DNA of 64,000 nucleotides from Lachnospiraceae bacterium (GTDB lineage Bacteria; Bacillota; Clostridia; Lachnospirales; Lachnospiraceae): assembly GCA_014804695.1 (NCBI GenBank), contig JAAUZJ010000001.1:56193-120192 (forward strand), in the 5' to 3' direction. This document shows positions 43,724 through 52,234 of this stretch, one piece after another. A program made the translations under genes and the position numbers. A model generated the notes under the pieces. It was not told the origin of the DNA and did no database searches. It worked only from the letters and a program-made list of their open reading frames with translations. The stretch's first letter is position 1; the number at the start of each line of letters is the position of its first letter.

Positions 43724-44587
43724 TTAGTCCGGATCCATAATTCTGGCAATTCTTGCCGCAAACTCGGGATCCATAGCTGCCATAATAGAACCTCTCTTAT
43801 CAGCACTGATCTGACCAAGTATTTTGGCTGCAAGGTCCATATCCGCTGTCATTTCCTCTAAGATACTGGCTGCTGAAGCAGGTTCCATTGATGCAAATGC
43901 CTGAGCATAATCCTCAAGTTCGGCATTCACCTGCACCTGTTCCACTACCTGCTTATAAAGATATTCTGCGGTAGTAGGATCTATTTCTTCATAATACTTC
44001 TGATATTCTTCTATACCAGGCCCATTTTCCGCATAGACCACTTCTTCATAGAACTCAGTCTTAATTCTTTCAAATTCAACCTGGGCGTCCTCAAAAGTCT
44101 GGAGCCGCTCTACCTCTGCCTTAAGTTCTTCAAGTTCCTCTGCACTTACGTTGCCTGCCGACTGCGCCTGTTCTAATTCCAATTCCAGTTCCCTTATATA
44201 ATCAACGGCCTGCCTAAGGCTTGTATAACCGCCGTAAGACTCTCCATCATCCGTAGAAACAACGCTCTCCGAAGGAAGTATCTTATTAACTACCGGCACA
44301 TCCTTAAGCACCGGTGCAAGCACGTTAGAACCAAAACCGCCCACATCCAACTTAACGAGCAGACAAAGTATGGCAATCCAGATTATTACAATAACAAGTG
44401 TTACCAAAAAGACGGATGCTCCGCCTGCTTCTTCGTCTAATTCCGCTTCCTGTGCGGAAATTTCTTTTGCACGCTTTTTAGCTTCTTTTTTCTGTGCTTT
44501 CTGTTCGTCCTTTATTTTCTTACGCTCATCCTTGAGTCTTTTTTTCTCTGCTTCTGTATCTACAGCTTCATTTAAAATATCTGCCAT
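43724..44587 (-). CDS. MotE/YlxF-like flagellar membrane protein
   Basis: 287 residues. A highly charged cytoplasmic N-terminus (about 14-52), one membrane helix (about 58-80), an outside coiled coil (about 128-185), and a C-terminal MgtE-N-like segment (EPASAASILEEMTADMDLAA and following) are visible. This architecture matches MotE and Bacillus YlxF, encoded between fliJ and fliK, which act as stator or basal body chaperones. The exact partner is inferred from position. Confidence 0.82.
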   Translation of the reverse strand: MADILNEAVDTEAEKKRLKDERKKIKDEQKAQKKEAKKRAKEISAQEAELDEEAGGASVFLVTLVIVIIWIAILCLLVKLDVGGFGSNVLAPVLKDVPVVNKILPSESVVSTDDGESYGGYTSLRQAVDYIRELELELEQAQSAGNVSAEELEELKAEVERLQTFEDAQVEFERIKTEFYEEVVYAENGPGIEEYQKYYEEIDPTTAEYLYKQVVEQVQVNAELEDYAQAFASMEPASAASILEEMTADMDLAAKILGQISADKRGSIMAAMDPEFAARIARIMDPD

Positions 44588-44613
44588 TCTATGACTATGC
44601 CCCTTTCCTAGGT

Positions 44614-45060
44614 TTATCCACTCTTGTGCCCATAGGTATAGCTTGTCAGCTCATCTACTTCTTTGCTCTCTTTCGCATTTTCTTCCCTAATGAACTGTTC
44701 AAAGGCTTTTTCACGCAGTTTTTCCTGCCCCTTACGCTCTTTCATTACTTCTTCGAGCTTCTCCCTTGCTTCTTCAACCTTTTCCTCGGCCTTTCGCACA
44801 TTTAACGTCTGCGTTTCTATAAAGTCATCCATACGCGCTATCGCATATTCATTGTCTCTTAAACTCTGTACTTTTAAGGAATCCATCCTGATTTTCCGGC
44901 CTTCATCCAGATAATATTTTTTTCTGTCAAAAAGACGTTCCAGAATTTCCTCTTCCTCCATAAGTCTGCGCTGGGCCTGCCCCAGTTCCATTTTAGCCTG
45001 AGTTTCCATCTGATTTTTAATGTTCAGAATACTCTGCATCCTGTATACGAACTTTGCCAT
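44614..45060 (-). CDS. fliJ: Flagellar export chaperone FliJ
   Basis: 148-residue, almost wholly coiled-coil protein (about 10-130) that contacts FliI and FlhA. It starts MAKFVYRMQSILNIK, the normal FliJ pattern. Directly after fliI, with GAAGG before the ATG. Low-complexity charged sequence limits identity-based proof, but the position is standard. Confidence 0.92.
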   Translation of the reverse strand: MAKFVYRMQSILNIKNQMETQAKMELGQAQRRLMEEEEILERLFDRKKYYLDEGRKIRMDSLKVQSLRDNEYAIARMDDFIETQTLNVRKAEEKVEEAREKLEEVMKERKGQEKLREKAFEQFIREENAKESKEVDELTSYTYGHKSG

Positions 45061-45075
45061 GTGCCTTCAGCCCTT

Positions 45076-46383
45076 TTACTCTTCAAATAATGCTTCCAGT
45101 AACTTTAGTTCTTCATTATAATCAAATTTAGCATCAACTTCCTGCATCAGATAACCGTTGACAGCATCAATTTTATCTATTGCATAATCAATATTCGGGT
45201 TGCTGCCCTTCTTATAGGCCCCGATATTGATAAGGTCTTCTGCTTCATTATATGTAGCGAGTACATTTTTGAGTTTACCTGCTACAACCTTGTGCTCTTT
45301 AGGAACTATCTGGCTCATACAACGTGAAATACTCTGTAACACATCAATTGCCGGATAATGATTTTTATGTGCAAGTTTACGATCCAGCATAATATGCCCG
45401 TCCAGAATACTTCTTGCTGTATCGGTAATAGGCTCATTAAAATCATCACCGTCCACCAGTACCGTATAAAGTCCTGTAATGGAGCCTTTATCCGAACGGC
45501 CTGCCCGCTCTAAGAGCTTAGGCATCTCTGAATATACGCTGGGTGGATATCCCCTTGATACCGGCGGTTCCCCGCTCGCCAAGCCAATTTCCCTCTGCGC
45601 CATAGAAAAACGGGTCAGGGAATCCATCATCAACAACACATCCTTGCCCTGATCCCGAAAATACTCCGCAATAGCGGTCGCTGTCTGCGCCGCTTTCTTT
45701 CTCTCCATAGCCGGTTTATCGGATGTCGCCACTACTACAACCGAGCGCATCATACCCTCCGGCCCTAAATCTCTCTCTATAAATTCCCTTACTTCCCTGC
45801 CACGCTCTCCGATTAAGGCAATAACATTTATATCCGCTTTCGTATTACGCGCAAACATTCCCATTAGAGTAGATTTTCCAACGCCGGAACCTGCAAATAT
45901 ACCTATTCTCTGTCCCTTGCCTATAGTCATCAGACCATCCACAGCCTTTACCCCAAGCGGAAGCACTTCATCTATGATTTCCCTCGACATTGCATCCGGC
46001 GGCGCTGCTTCCATCGGATAGCTAAGCGCAAGATCGTCCATAACCACATCATTACATCTGCCAAGTCCATCAAGCACCTTTCCAAGCAGCTCGTTACCTA
46101 CCTTTACCGAAAGGAGTTTATTCATATTTTCAACTACACAGCCGCTGCCAATGCCCTCGGTTTTTTCAAAAGGCATGAGCAGGGTTTTTCTTTCCTTAAA
46201 ACCGACTACCTCGGACATAATAGGAGGCAGCTCCTTATCCGCGGGAAATATCATACACAAATCCCCAAGTCTGGCTTCCGGTCCTGCGGATTCTATGGTA
46301 AGACCTACCACATTCTCCACACGTCCCTTATTTTTGTAAAATATATTGTCTTTAATATTGCTGTATTTTGTAAAGTCTATCAT
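45076..46383 (-). CDS. fliI: Flagellum-specific ATPase FliI
   Basis: Export ATPase related to F1-beta. Walker A AGSGVGKSTL, ALIGERGREVREF and Walker B LLMMDSLTRF are present, as is VLDGLGR near the start of the core. The ATG at 46383 overlaps the fliH end; the open frame also has a TTG at 46410 without a ribosome site. 435 residues, the usual length. Confidence 0.96.
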   Translation of the reverse strand: MIDFTKYSNIKDNIFYKNKGRVENVVGLTIESAGPEARLGDLCMIFPADKELPPIMSEVVGFKERKTLLMPFEKTEGIGSGCVVENMNKLLSVKVGNELLGKVLDGLGRCNDVVMDDLALSYPMEAAPPDAMSREIIDEVLPLGVKAVDGLMTIGKGQRIGIFAGSGVGKSTLMGMFARNTKADINVIALIGERGREVREFIERDLGPEGMMRSVVVVATSDKPAMERKKAAQTATAIAEYFRDQGKDVLLMMDSLTRFSMAQREIGLASGEPPVSRGYPPSVYSEMPKLLERAGRSDKGSITGLYTVLVDGDDFNEPITDTARSILDGHIMLDRKLAHKNHYPAIDVLQSISRCMSQIVPKEHKVVAGKLKNVLATYNEAEDLINIGAYKKGSNPNIDYAIDKIDAVNGYLMQEVDAKFDYNEELKLLEALFEE

Positions 46384-46396
46384 AATATTTTTATTC

Positions 46397-47269
46397 TCAG
46401 TCCTTTTCAAAAGACAACAGTTTAAGTTTCTTTGTCAATTCTTCTAACTGGGTTCCTACGCCGCAGTCAAAAATTCCGCCGTCTGTCTCTATCATACATT
46501 CATTTTTACGAAGGGTTATATCTTCTATAACCTCTACCATGCCCCTGCCGCCTACGGCAGTTTCTGCCAGTTCTTTCTTCTGGCTGCTGACATACTCATA
46601 ATCCTCCTGAGACACATGCACAATAAAGGTCTTGCTGCTGTCAAGCCTTCTTAATGTTGAATCAATCAAATGTACCAGGATATCCTTATCGTTTTCCAGA
46701 TTCACATTAAAAATATGACGGTAGATATCCGTAATTGTATCTATAAACTTAGGCTCAAGCTCGTCTATCAACTGGTCATACTCGGCCTCTAACCTTGCTT
46801 TCTCCGCCTCCAGCTCGCGCTTCATCCTGTCAGCCTCATTCTGCGCCATCGCAAGACCTTCGGCATAGCCGCTGTTTCTGCCTTCTTCTATAGCTGCACG
46901 TTTCTCTGCGTCTATTTCACTTCTTGCAATGCTTTTAATCTGCTCTACTTCTTCTCTTGCAGCCTCTAATTCAGCATCAATCTGCTCTCTGACCTCTTCT
47001 AAAGTAGGTCCTTCCGGTTCCGTATCTTCCGGCGCTTTCAGCACATTGCCGCCCTCGGCATCTTCTCCATACTCCAAAGCGTCAATCCTCTCTGCACCAA
47101 GACCTCCGGTAAATCCCTCTTCGCCGCCTGCAGAAACGGCAGCCGCACGCTTTCTTCTACGTGCTTCCGCTTCCATCTTCTCAGCCATGCGTTCATTACT
47201 GTCAATAACCAGTTTATCGTCGTTTTGTACTACTACCCAGGCCGATTTATATATATTTCTATTATACAA
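46397..47269 (-). CDS. fliH: Flagellar assembly protein FliH
   Basis: Regulator of FliI, cytoplasmic. About 290 residues with a charged N-terminal half, a glycine/alanine-containing coiled coil (about 95-180) and a C-terminal domain with FIVHVSQEDYEYV and a GGIFDCGVGTQLEEL end. I place the start at the TTG 47269, with GGAGG upstream inside the fliG end; a GTG at 47281 is the alternative. Start uncertain, identity strong from gene order. Confidence 0.88.
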   Translation of the reverse strand: MYNRNIYKSAWVVVQNDDKLVIDSNERMAEKMEAEARRRKRAAAVSAGGEEGFTGGLGAERIDALEYGEDAEGGNVLKAPEDTEPEGPTLEEVREQIDAELEAAREEVEQIKSIARSEIDAEKRAAIEEGRNSGYAEGLAMAQNEADRMKRELEAEKARLEAEYDQLIDELEPKFIDTITDIYRHIFNVNLENDKDILVHLIDSTLRRLDSSKTFIVHVSQEDYEYVSSQKKELAETAVGGRGMVEVIEDITLRKNECMIETDGGIFDCGVGTQLEELTKKLKLLSFEKD

Positions 47270-48266
47270 TGATCTCGTCACCTCCACCTCTGGAGATAAC
47301 AATTTCTGCAGAGTCTTCTAACTTCCTGATGATATTTACAATCTTCTGCTGTGCTTCCTCTACATCCTTCATACGGACAGGGCCCATGAATTCCATATCT
47401 TCCTTGATCATAACAGCAAGACGCTTGGAGAGGTTGTTGAATATAGCATTCTGAACTTCCTCGTTAGAACCTTTAAGTGCAATTGCAAGGTCGCTGTTAT
47501 CTACGTCACGAAGCACACGCTGGATCGCTCTGTCATCGAGAAGAAGGATATCTTCAAATACGAACATCTTCTTCCTGATTTCATCAGCAAGCTCCGGCTC
47601 TTCGATTTCCATAGTTTCCATGATATGTTTCTCTGTACCTCTATCTACCGTATTCAGGATTTCTACGACAGCATCAACACCACCGATAATGGTGTAATCC
47701 TGATTTACTAAAGATGCAAGCTTGGATTCCAAAACTTTCTCCACCTCTTTGATAATATCCGGACTTGTTCTGTCCATAAGCGCAATACGCTTGGCAACTT
47801 CAGCCTGTCTATCCGGCGGAAGCGCGGATATAATAAGCGCGGACTGTGCCGGAGCCAAGTATGATAAAATAAGCGCAATCGTCTGAGGATGTTCGTCCTG
47901 AATAAAGTTAAGGAGCTGCGAAGGATCGGTTTTACGTACAAATTCAAACGGTTTAACCTGCAATGAAGCTGTGAGTTTGCCGATTACATCCCTTGCGCGG
48001 TCTGCACCAAAGGATTTCTCAAGCAGTTCTTTAGCATAATTGATACCGCCTTCCGCGATATACTGCTGCGCCAGACATACCTCATAGAACTCGCCTATCA
48101 CTTCGTCCTTCATTTGCGGAGTAATAGTTCTTGTATTGGCTATTTCCAAAGTTAATTCTTCTATTTCGTCATCTTTTAAATGTTTAAAGATAGTCGCCGA
48201 TTTCTCCGGTCCAAGCACAATAAGCAGTACAGCCGCTTTTTGTACACCGGTAAGCTTCTCAGACAT
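47262..48266 (-). CDS. fliG: Flagellar motor switch protein FliG
   Basis: C-ring protein that receives torque from MotA. 334 residues with three domains: an N-terminal FliF-binding part (LTGVQKAAVLLIVLGPE), a middle domain with EHPQTIALILSYL, and a C-terminal domain with the charged torque helix near ALKGSNEEVQ. It begins five bases after fliF. Confidence 0.97.
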   Translation of the reverse strand: MSEKLTGVQKAAVLLIVLGPEKSATIFKHLKDDEIEELTLEIANTRTITPQMKDEVIGEFYEVCLAQQYIAEGGINYAKELLEKSFGADRARDVIGKLTASLQVKPFEFVRKTDPSQLLNFIQDEHPQTIALILSYLAPAQSALIISALPPDRQAEVAKRIALMDRTSPDIIKEVEKVLESKLASLVNQDYTIIGGVDAVVEILNTVDRGTEKHIMETMEIEEPELADEIRKKMFVFEDILLLDDRAIQRVLRDVDNSDLAIALKGSNEEVQNAIFNNLSKRLAVMIKEDMEFMGPVRMKDVEEAQQKIVNIIRKLEDSAEIVISRGGGDEIIV

Positions 48267-48271
48267 TGACT

Positions 48272-49888
48272 TTACCCCCAGTCCTCATTCAACCAGTTAC
48301 GCAGCAGATTAGCCGCTGCCTCCGGATTTTCATCTACAAACTTACTAATAAGTTTTGCAGTCTCGCTCTCTTCTTCCGTCGGAATACTTTCAAGCGCATC
48401 AGGAGTAGACTGCAGTAAATTTTCCACTGAAAGCTCTTCCTCCTGCTCATCCTGTTTCTCTCCACGCATACTTCTCAGTACGACAAACGCAAGCAGAGCT
48501 AAAATTATAATAATCAGAATAATCTGTGCAATATCCGTTATACTGATGCCCGAAGCGTCTGAATCAAGGAATAGATTCTCGCTGTAAGCAACAATAGCAA
48601 TATTAGATGAATTAATACCGGTTGCTTTGGCAACCACATCGAAATAATCCTCATCCACATCAAGCTTGGTTCTTTCCTGATTGTTTAACTTATATTCATC
48701 CCATGTAATACCGTCCAAAAGTCCCTGGGTCCTGACATCATCTTCACGTACAACATTATACTGAATCATTGCAACCGACAAAGATGACTGTCCGTAATCT
48801 ACAACCCCCGGAGTAGTTTCGGTCGATGTAATCTTCTCATTAGGAAGATAATCGGTTGATGTCTCTGTCTGAGTAGCTTTTGAAGTATTATCATCCCTCA
48901 TCACATAGGTAGAATCATCATCATTGGAATCCGTACCCGGAACCCCTCCAACACCGCTTTGATTCTCAGATTCAAATGTATCCCGGTGAGCGTACACACC
49001 CTGATCCTGACCGTCAGCAGGCGTATAATTGTGTTCTACAATCGATTTCTTGGAAAAATCCAGTACAAGATTGGCAGCAACCTCTATGCTGTCAAACTCG
49101 TTTGTTCCCTTAAGCACCTGCTTAACTTCGCCTATAACCTGCTTCTCAGCCTCTGTCTTTACAGATAACTGCGCATTTGCAGTACCCGAAGCCGTATAGT
49201 TATCATCTCCGGAGAAAAGCATATTTCCATCGTAATCCATAATGACAATATTATTGGTCGTAGGATTACCGATTCCGGTTGCAACCGCACGCGCAATTGC
49301 AGCAGCGGTTTCACTGGGCATCTCGCCGGTAAGCTCCAGAATAATAGTTGCCGTGGATTCTTTATCGGCATCTATAAGCGTTCCGGTATTCTCCGGAATA
49401 GTCAGAGTAACATGAGCATGCTTAACTATGTTCATCGGCTCTAACATATTGTCTTCTATGTATTTCTCCCAATACAGCTTATACTGTCGCTGCTTGTCGG
49501 ATTCGGTTGTAGCAAATCCGCCGTTTGTTACATTGTCAAGACTGTAACCCTCTGTCCTGATGCTGTTTGAGCCAAGAAGAAGAATTGCATCCGACTGCTG
49601 GGATTTAAGAATTTTAAACTGCAGCCCGTCATCGGAAATTGTATACTTAAGCTCTTCTCCATCAAGCAACGCCTTTACATCAGCAGCCTGCGTAGTGTCC
49701 TCACATTGTTTAAGAAGAACGTAATCAGGTCTGTTAATGACAGTAAGAAGAATTGCAAGCGCCATAACGACGGCTGCAACCACCATGACAATCAGGGTCT
49801 TCTGTTTCGTGGTAAAGCGGTTCCACCACTCTAATATTCGATTACCTAACTCTCTTAATTTTTCTAACAATTTATCCACAGCTACCAT
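48272..49888 (-). CDS. fliF: Flagellar MS-ring protein FliF
   Basis: Forms the membrane ring on which the basal body is built. Two membrane helices at about 31-51 and 450-471 flank the large outside region with ring-building motifs. The C-terminal FliG-binding peptide AKLISKFVDENPEAAANLL is present. 538 residues. The ATG at 49888 is close to its AAGGAG site; a GTG at codon 4 is a minor alternative. Confidence 0.96.
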   Translation of the reverse strand: MVAVDKLLEKLRELGNRILEWWNRFTTKQKTLIVMVVAAVVMALAILLTVINRPDYVLLKQCEDTTQAADVKALLDGEELKYTISDDGLQFKILKSQQSDAILLLGSNSIRTEGYSLDNVTNGGFATTESDKQRQYKLYWEKYIEDNMLEPMNIVKHAHVTLTIPENTGTLIDADKESTATIILELTGEMPSETAAAIARAVATGIGNPTTNNIVIMDYDGNMLFSGDDNYTASGTANAQLSVKTEAEKQVIGEVKQVLKGTNEFDSIEVAANLVLDFSKKSIVEHNYTPADGQDQGVYAHRDTFESENQSGVGGVPGTDSNDDDSTYVMRDDNTSKATQTETSTDYLPNEKITSTETTPGVVDYGQSSLSVAMIQYNVVREDDVRTQGLLDGITWDEYKLNNQERTKLDVDEDYFDVVAKATGINSSNIAIVAYSENLFLDSDASGISITDIAQIILIIIILALLAFVVLRSMRGEKQDEQEEELSVENLLQSTPDALESIPTEEESETAKLISKFVDENPEAAANLLRNWLNEDWG

Positions 49889-49916
49889 TTCTCCTTAAGT
49901 AATTCTGCCGTTAAAC

Positions 49917-50243
49917 TTAAATCTGCATCTGCATAAGCTCTTTATATGCCTCAAGCAGTTTGTCCCTGATGGATACAGTATACTGCAGGGCAGTTGACGC
50001 TTTCATTAATGCTATTGATAGATCATGGGTATTCTCAGTCTCTCCAAGCGCCCACTTTATCTCTTCATTTTCTGCATCAGAAAGATAACTGTTCGTTGTA
50101 TTAATATTATCGATTGCAGTTCCAAGCAAATCATTAAAACTCTTATCAACATATGTATCCGGCTTAGTTGTAGGCGCGTTTTTCGCAGCCTCTTTAATCG
50201 CGCCGGAAGACACGTTATATAGTGCATTAATATCCAAAGCCAT
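49917..50243 (-). CDS. fliE: Flagellar hook-basal body protein FliE
   Basis: Small rod-MS-ring junction protein of 108 residues. The C-terminal ALMKASTALQYTVSIRDKLLEAY helix is the family hallmark and FNDLL lies in the N-terminal third. It follows flgC in the standard order, with GGAGG before the ATG. Confidence 0.95.
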   Translation of the reverse strand: MALDINALYNVSSGAIKEAAKNAPTTKPDTYVDKSFNDLLGTAIDNINTTNSYLSDAENEEIKWALGETENTHDLSIALMKASTALQYTVSIRDKLLEAYKELMQMQI

Positions 50244-50288
50244 TTTACTTTCCTCCGATACTATTAACTTTAATTATCTGACTTCACC

Positions 50289-50735
50289 TTAGCTGTTTAA
50301 CATATCAAGTCCCTTGGTCGCAATATTTTTGCTTGCGGAAAAAGCCGTTGAATTAGCCTCATAAGCGCGGCTTGCATCAATAAGGTTCGTCATCTCCGTT
50401 ATCGTATTTACGTTAGGATATGTAACATAACCATTCTCATCAGCATCGGGATGTGACGGATCATAAACCATATTCATCTCTGTCCACTCGTCCTCATAAA
50501 CGCCATTTACCTTAACTCCGTTTCCTGAATAACGATGCTTTGCCGTAGTAAGCACATGATGGAAATTGTGCGGAGAATTCTTCTCCTCAAACACTACCAC
50601 CTTTCTACGATATGGCGTGCCGTCTTCGGTACGCGTCGTATTGGTATTAGCAATATTCTGCGATATGATATCCATTCGGAAGCGTTCCGCCGTCATACCG
50701 GTAGCATTAATGTCAAAAGCAGTAAACATTCCCAT
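50289..50735 (-). CDS. flgC: Flagellar basal body rod protein FlgC
   Basis: Proximal rod protein of 148 residues. The N-terminal AFDINATGMTAERFRMDII with SQNIANTNTTRT and the C-terminal LIDASRAYEANSTAF are characteristic. GGAGG precedes the ATG. It starts 19 bases after flgB. Confidence 0.96.
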   Translation of the reverse strand: MGMFTAFDINATGMTAERFRMDIISQNIANTNTTRTEDGTPYRRKVVVFEEKNSPHNFHHVLTTAKHRYSGNGVKVNGVYEDEWTEMNMVYDPSHPDADENGYVTYPNVNTITEMTNLIDASRAYEANSTAFSASKNIATKGLDMLNS

Positions 50736-50754
50736 AGTCTATTCTCCTCCCACT

Positions 50755-51153
50755 CTATTTCATAACAGACTGCAGATTCTTAAATTCCTGATTAATACTA
50801 AGCACAAGCCCCTGATATGTAACCTGATTCTTCGCAAGATATACACCCTCTGTATCGATATCCACGTTGTTACCGTCCAGACGATAAGAAAAACCTGCAT
50901 AGTCGGTATAATATAAAGGATTCAGACGGTTTGACTTAATATTAGACACTCTGGCATCCATTGAAGTATATCTGGAATTATGCAAAGCCTTCGCAAGCTG
51001 TGATTCAAAATCCACATCCTGTCTCTTATATCCAGGCGTATCTACATTGGATATATTATTGCTTATTGCATCATTACGCAGCCAGGAAGCATCCGCCGCC
51101 TTATCAAGTACGTTAATATAATCAAATACATTGGTATTAATTAAAGCACTCAT
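50755..51153 (-). CDS. flgB: Flagellar basal body rod protein FlgB
   Basis: Proximal rod protein of 132 residues and first gene of the flagellar region. It has RNDAISNNISNVDTPGYKR and the C-terminal SINQEFKNL segment. ATG 51153 with GAGGTG upstream is preferred; a GTG two codons earlier overlaps the site. Two possible promoters and phased repeats lie in the 263-base gap before it. Confidence 0.96.
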   Translation of the reverse strand: MSALINTNVFDYINVLDKAADASWLRNDAISNNISNVDTPGYKRQDVDFESQLAKALHNSRYTSMDARVSNIKSNRLNPLYYTDYAGFSYRLDGNNVDIDTEGVYLAKNQVTYQGLVLSINQEFKNLQSVMK

Positions 51154-51190
51154 AATCACACCTCATCCATTTTAGTAAAATCCATATAAC

Positions 51191-51219
51191 ATTATAAAAT
51201 TATTTCATAAAAATTACAA
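51191..51219 (-). promoter_or_regulatory. SigA-type promoter close to flgB
   Basis: Minus strand TTGTAA, 17 bases, TATAAT. The -10 is perfect and the -35 matches four of six; the start site would be about 30 bases before the flgB ATG. Confidence 0.6.
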
Positions 51220-51336
51220 TACATAAGCTGAAAAAAATATAACCTTCTTTAGTAAAAAAAGTATAATACTGGGAAAAAAAAGATTTATAACTGCCAAATA
51301 ACATCCGTTATAAATCCTTTTATAATCCGTCACTCC

Positions 51337-51366
51337 ATTGTATATATGTAGTTTTATTAGTCTCAA
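51337..51366 (-). promoter_or_regulatory. Second SigA-type promoter upstream of flgB
   Basis: Minus strand TTGAGA, 18 bases, TACAAT, five of six matches in each box. It is directly downstream of the phased repeats at 51371-51410 and would give a leader of about 175 bases. Confidence 0.5.
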
Positions 51367-51370
51367 TACA

Positions 51371-51410
51371 AATTTATTACATTTTATTACAATCTATTAC
51401 GTTTTATTAT
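51371..51410. repeat. Four phased 10-base A/T repeats
   Basis: Four consecutive ten-base units on the plus strand: AATTTATTAC, ATTTTATTAC, AATCTATTAC and GTTTTATTAT. The core TATTAC recurs once per helical turn just upstream of the TTGAGA promoter, on the side where an UP element or activator site would be. Confidence 0.7.
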
Positions 51411-51422
51411 ATCTCAGCTTTA

Positions 51423-52208
51423 TTAAATTTCATTACGCTCTTTAAGTTTCTCGACTTCTTCAAAAACAACGTCGTTAAGAATTTTAATATAAGTTCCTTT
51501 CATTCCTGACGAACGGGATTCAATAACACCCGCACTCTCAAACTTACGCAAAGCGTTAACTATAACTGAACGGGTAATTCCTACTTTATCAGCAATTTTA
51601 CTTGCAACAAGTATACCCTCCATGCCGCCAAGCTCATCAAATATATGCGTAATTGCTTCCATTTCCGAAAAAGAAAGTGTACTTATAGCCGATTTGACTA
51701 CCGCAATCTTACGGTTTTCTTCAGCATTTTCCTCACTTACCGCCCTAAGCATCTCTAAGCCGACTACTGTAGTTCCGTATTCACAAAGTATAATATCGTC
51801 AATATCATACTGCTCATCCTGCTTATAAATAAAAAGCGTACCCAGCCTTTCACCGGAAATTTCAATAGGTGTGATCAATGCCTGAAACCTTTTTATATCA
51901 ACGTTTTCAAAACCTAATGTTTCAAGATTCACATTTTCCTTAGTGGAGAGCACACCCAGAAGTCTTTCGTTAAGCATACCGTCTATAAAACCGCCGACAT
52001 GATCCACAATAAGCTCTGTAAGCGATACTACACCGCTCAACTCACCGATTCCAAGCACCTTGCCCTTCTTGCTTATTACCAGAACATTAGATGCCAGAAT
52101 ATCTTTCAAAACGTCGCAAATATCATTGAACACAACCTTGCCCGAATTATTATTATGCAGCAGCTTTCCTATTTTTCTGGTCTTATCTAATAATTGTACG
52201 CCACCCAT
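51423..52208 (-). CDS. codY: Global transcriptional regulator CodY
   Basis: GTP and branched-chain amino acid-responsive regulator of Firmicutes. The N-terminal VQLLDKTRKIGKLLHNNNSG and GAF-type domain are followed by a winged helix-turn-helix with SKIADKVGITRSVIVNALRKF, nearly invariant in CodY. 261 residues, normal. In Bacillus codY also lies directly before flgB and represses it. ATG 52208 is used; an upstream TTG has no site. Confidence 0.96.
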   Translation of the reverse strand: MGGVQLLDKTRKIGKLLHNNNSGKVVFNDICDVLKDILASNVLVISKKGKVLGIGELSGVVSLTELIVDHVGGFIDGMLNERLLGVLSTKENVNLETLGFENVDIKRFQALITPIEISGERLGTLFIYKQDEQYDIDDIILCEYGTTVVGLEMLRAVSEENAEENRKIAVVKSAISTLSFSEMEAITHIFDELGGMEGILVASKIADKVGITRSVIVNALRKFESAGVIESRSSGMKGTYIKILNDVVFEEVEKLKERNEI

Positions 52209-52234
52209 TACCAATTAATCGCCTTTCAAAAGTT

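Noticed and set aside
51190-51215. Possible CodY box before flgB (AATTTTTATGAAATAATT on the minus strand)
   Set aside because: It differs from the AATTTTCWGAAAATT consensus at several central positions; A/T-rich chance match is likely.
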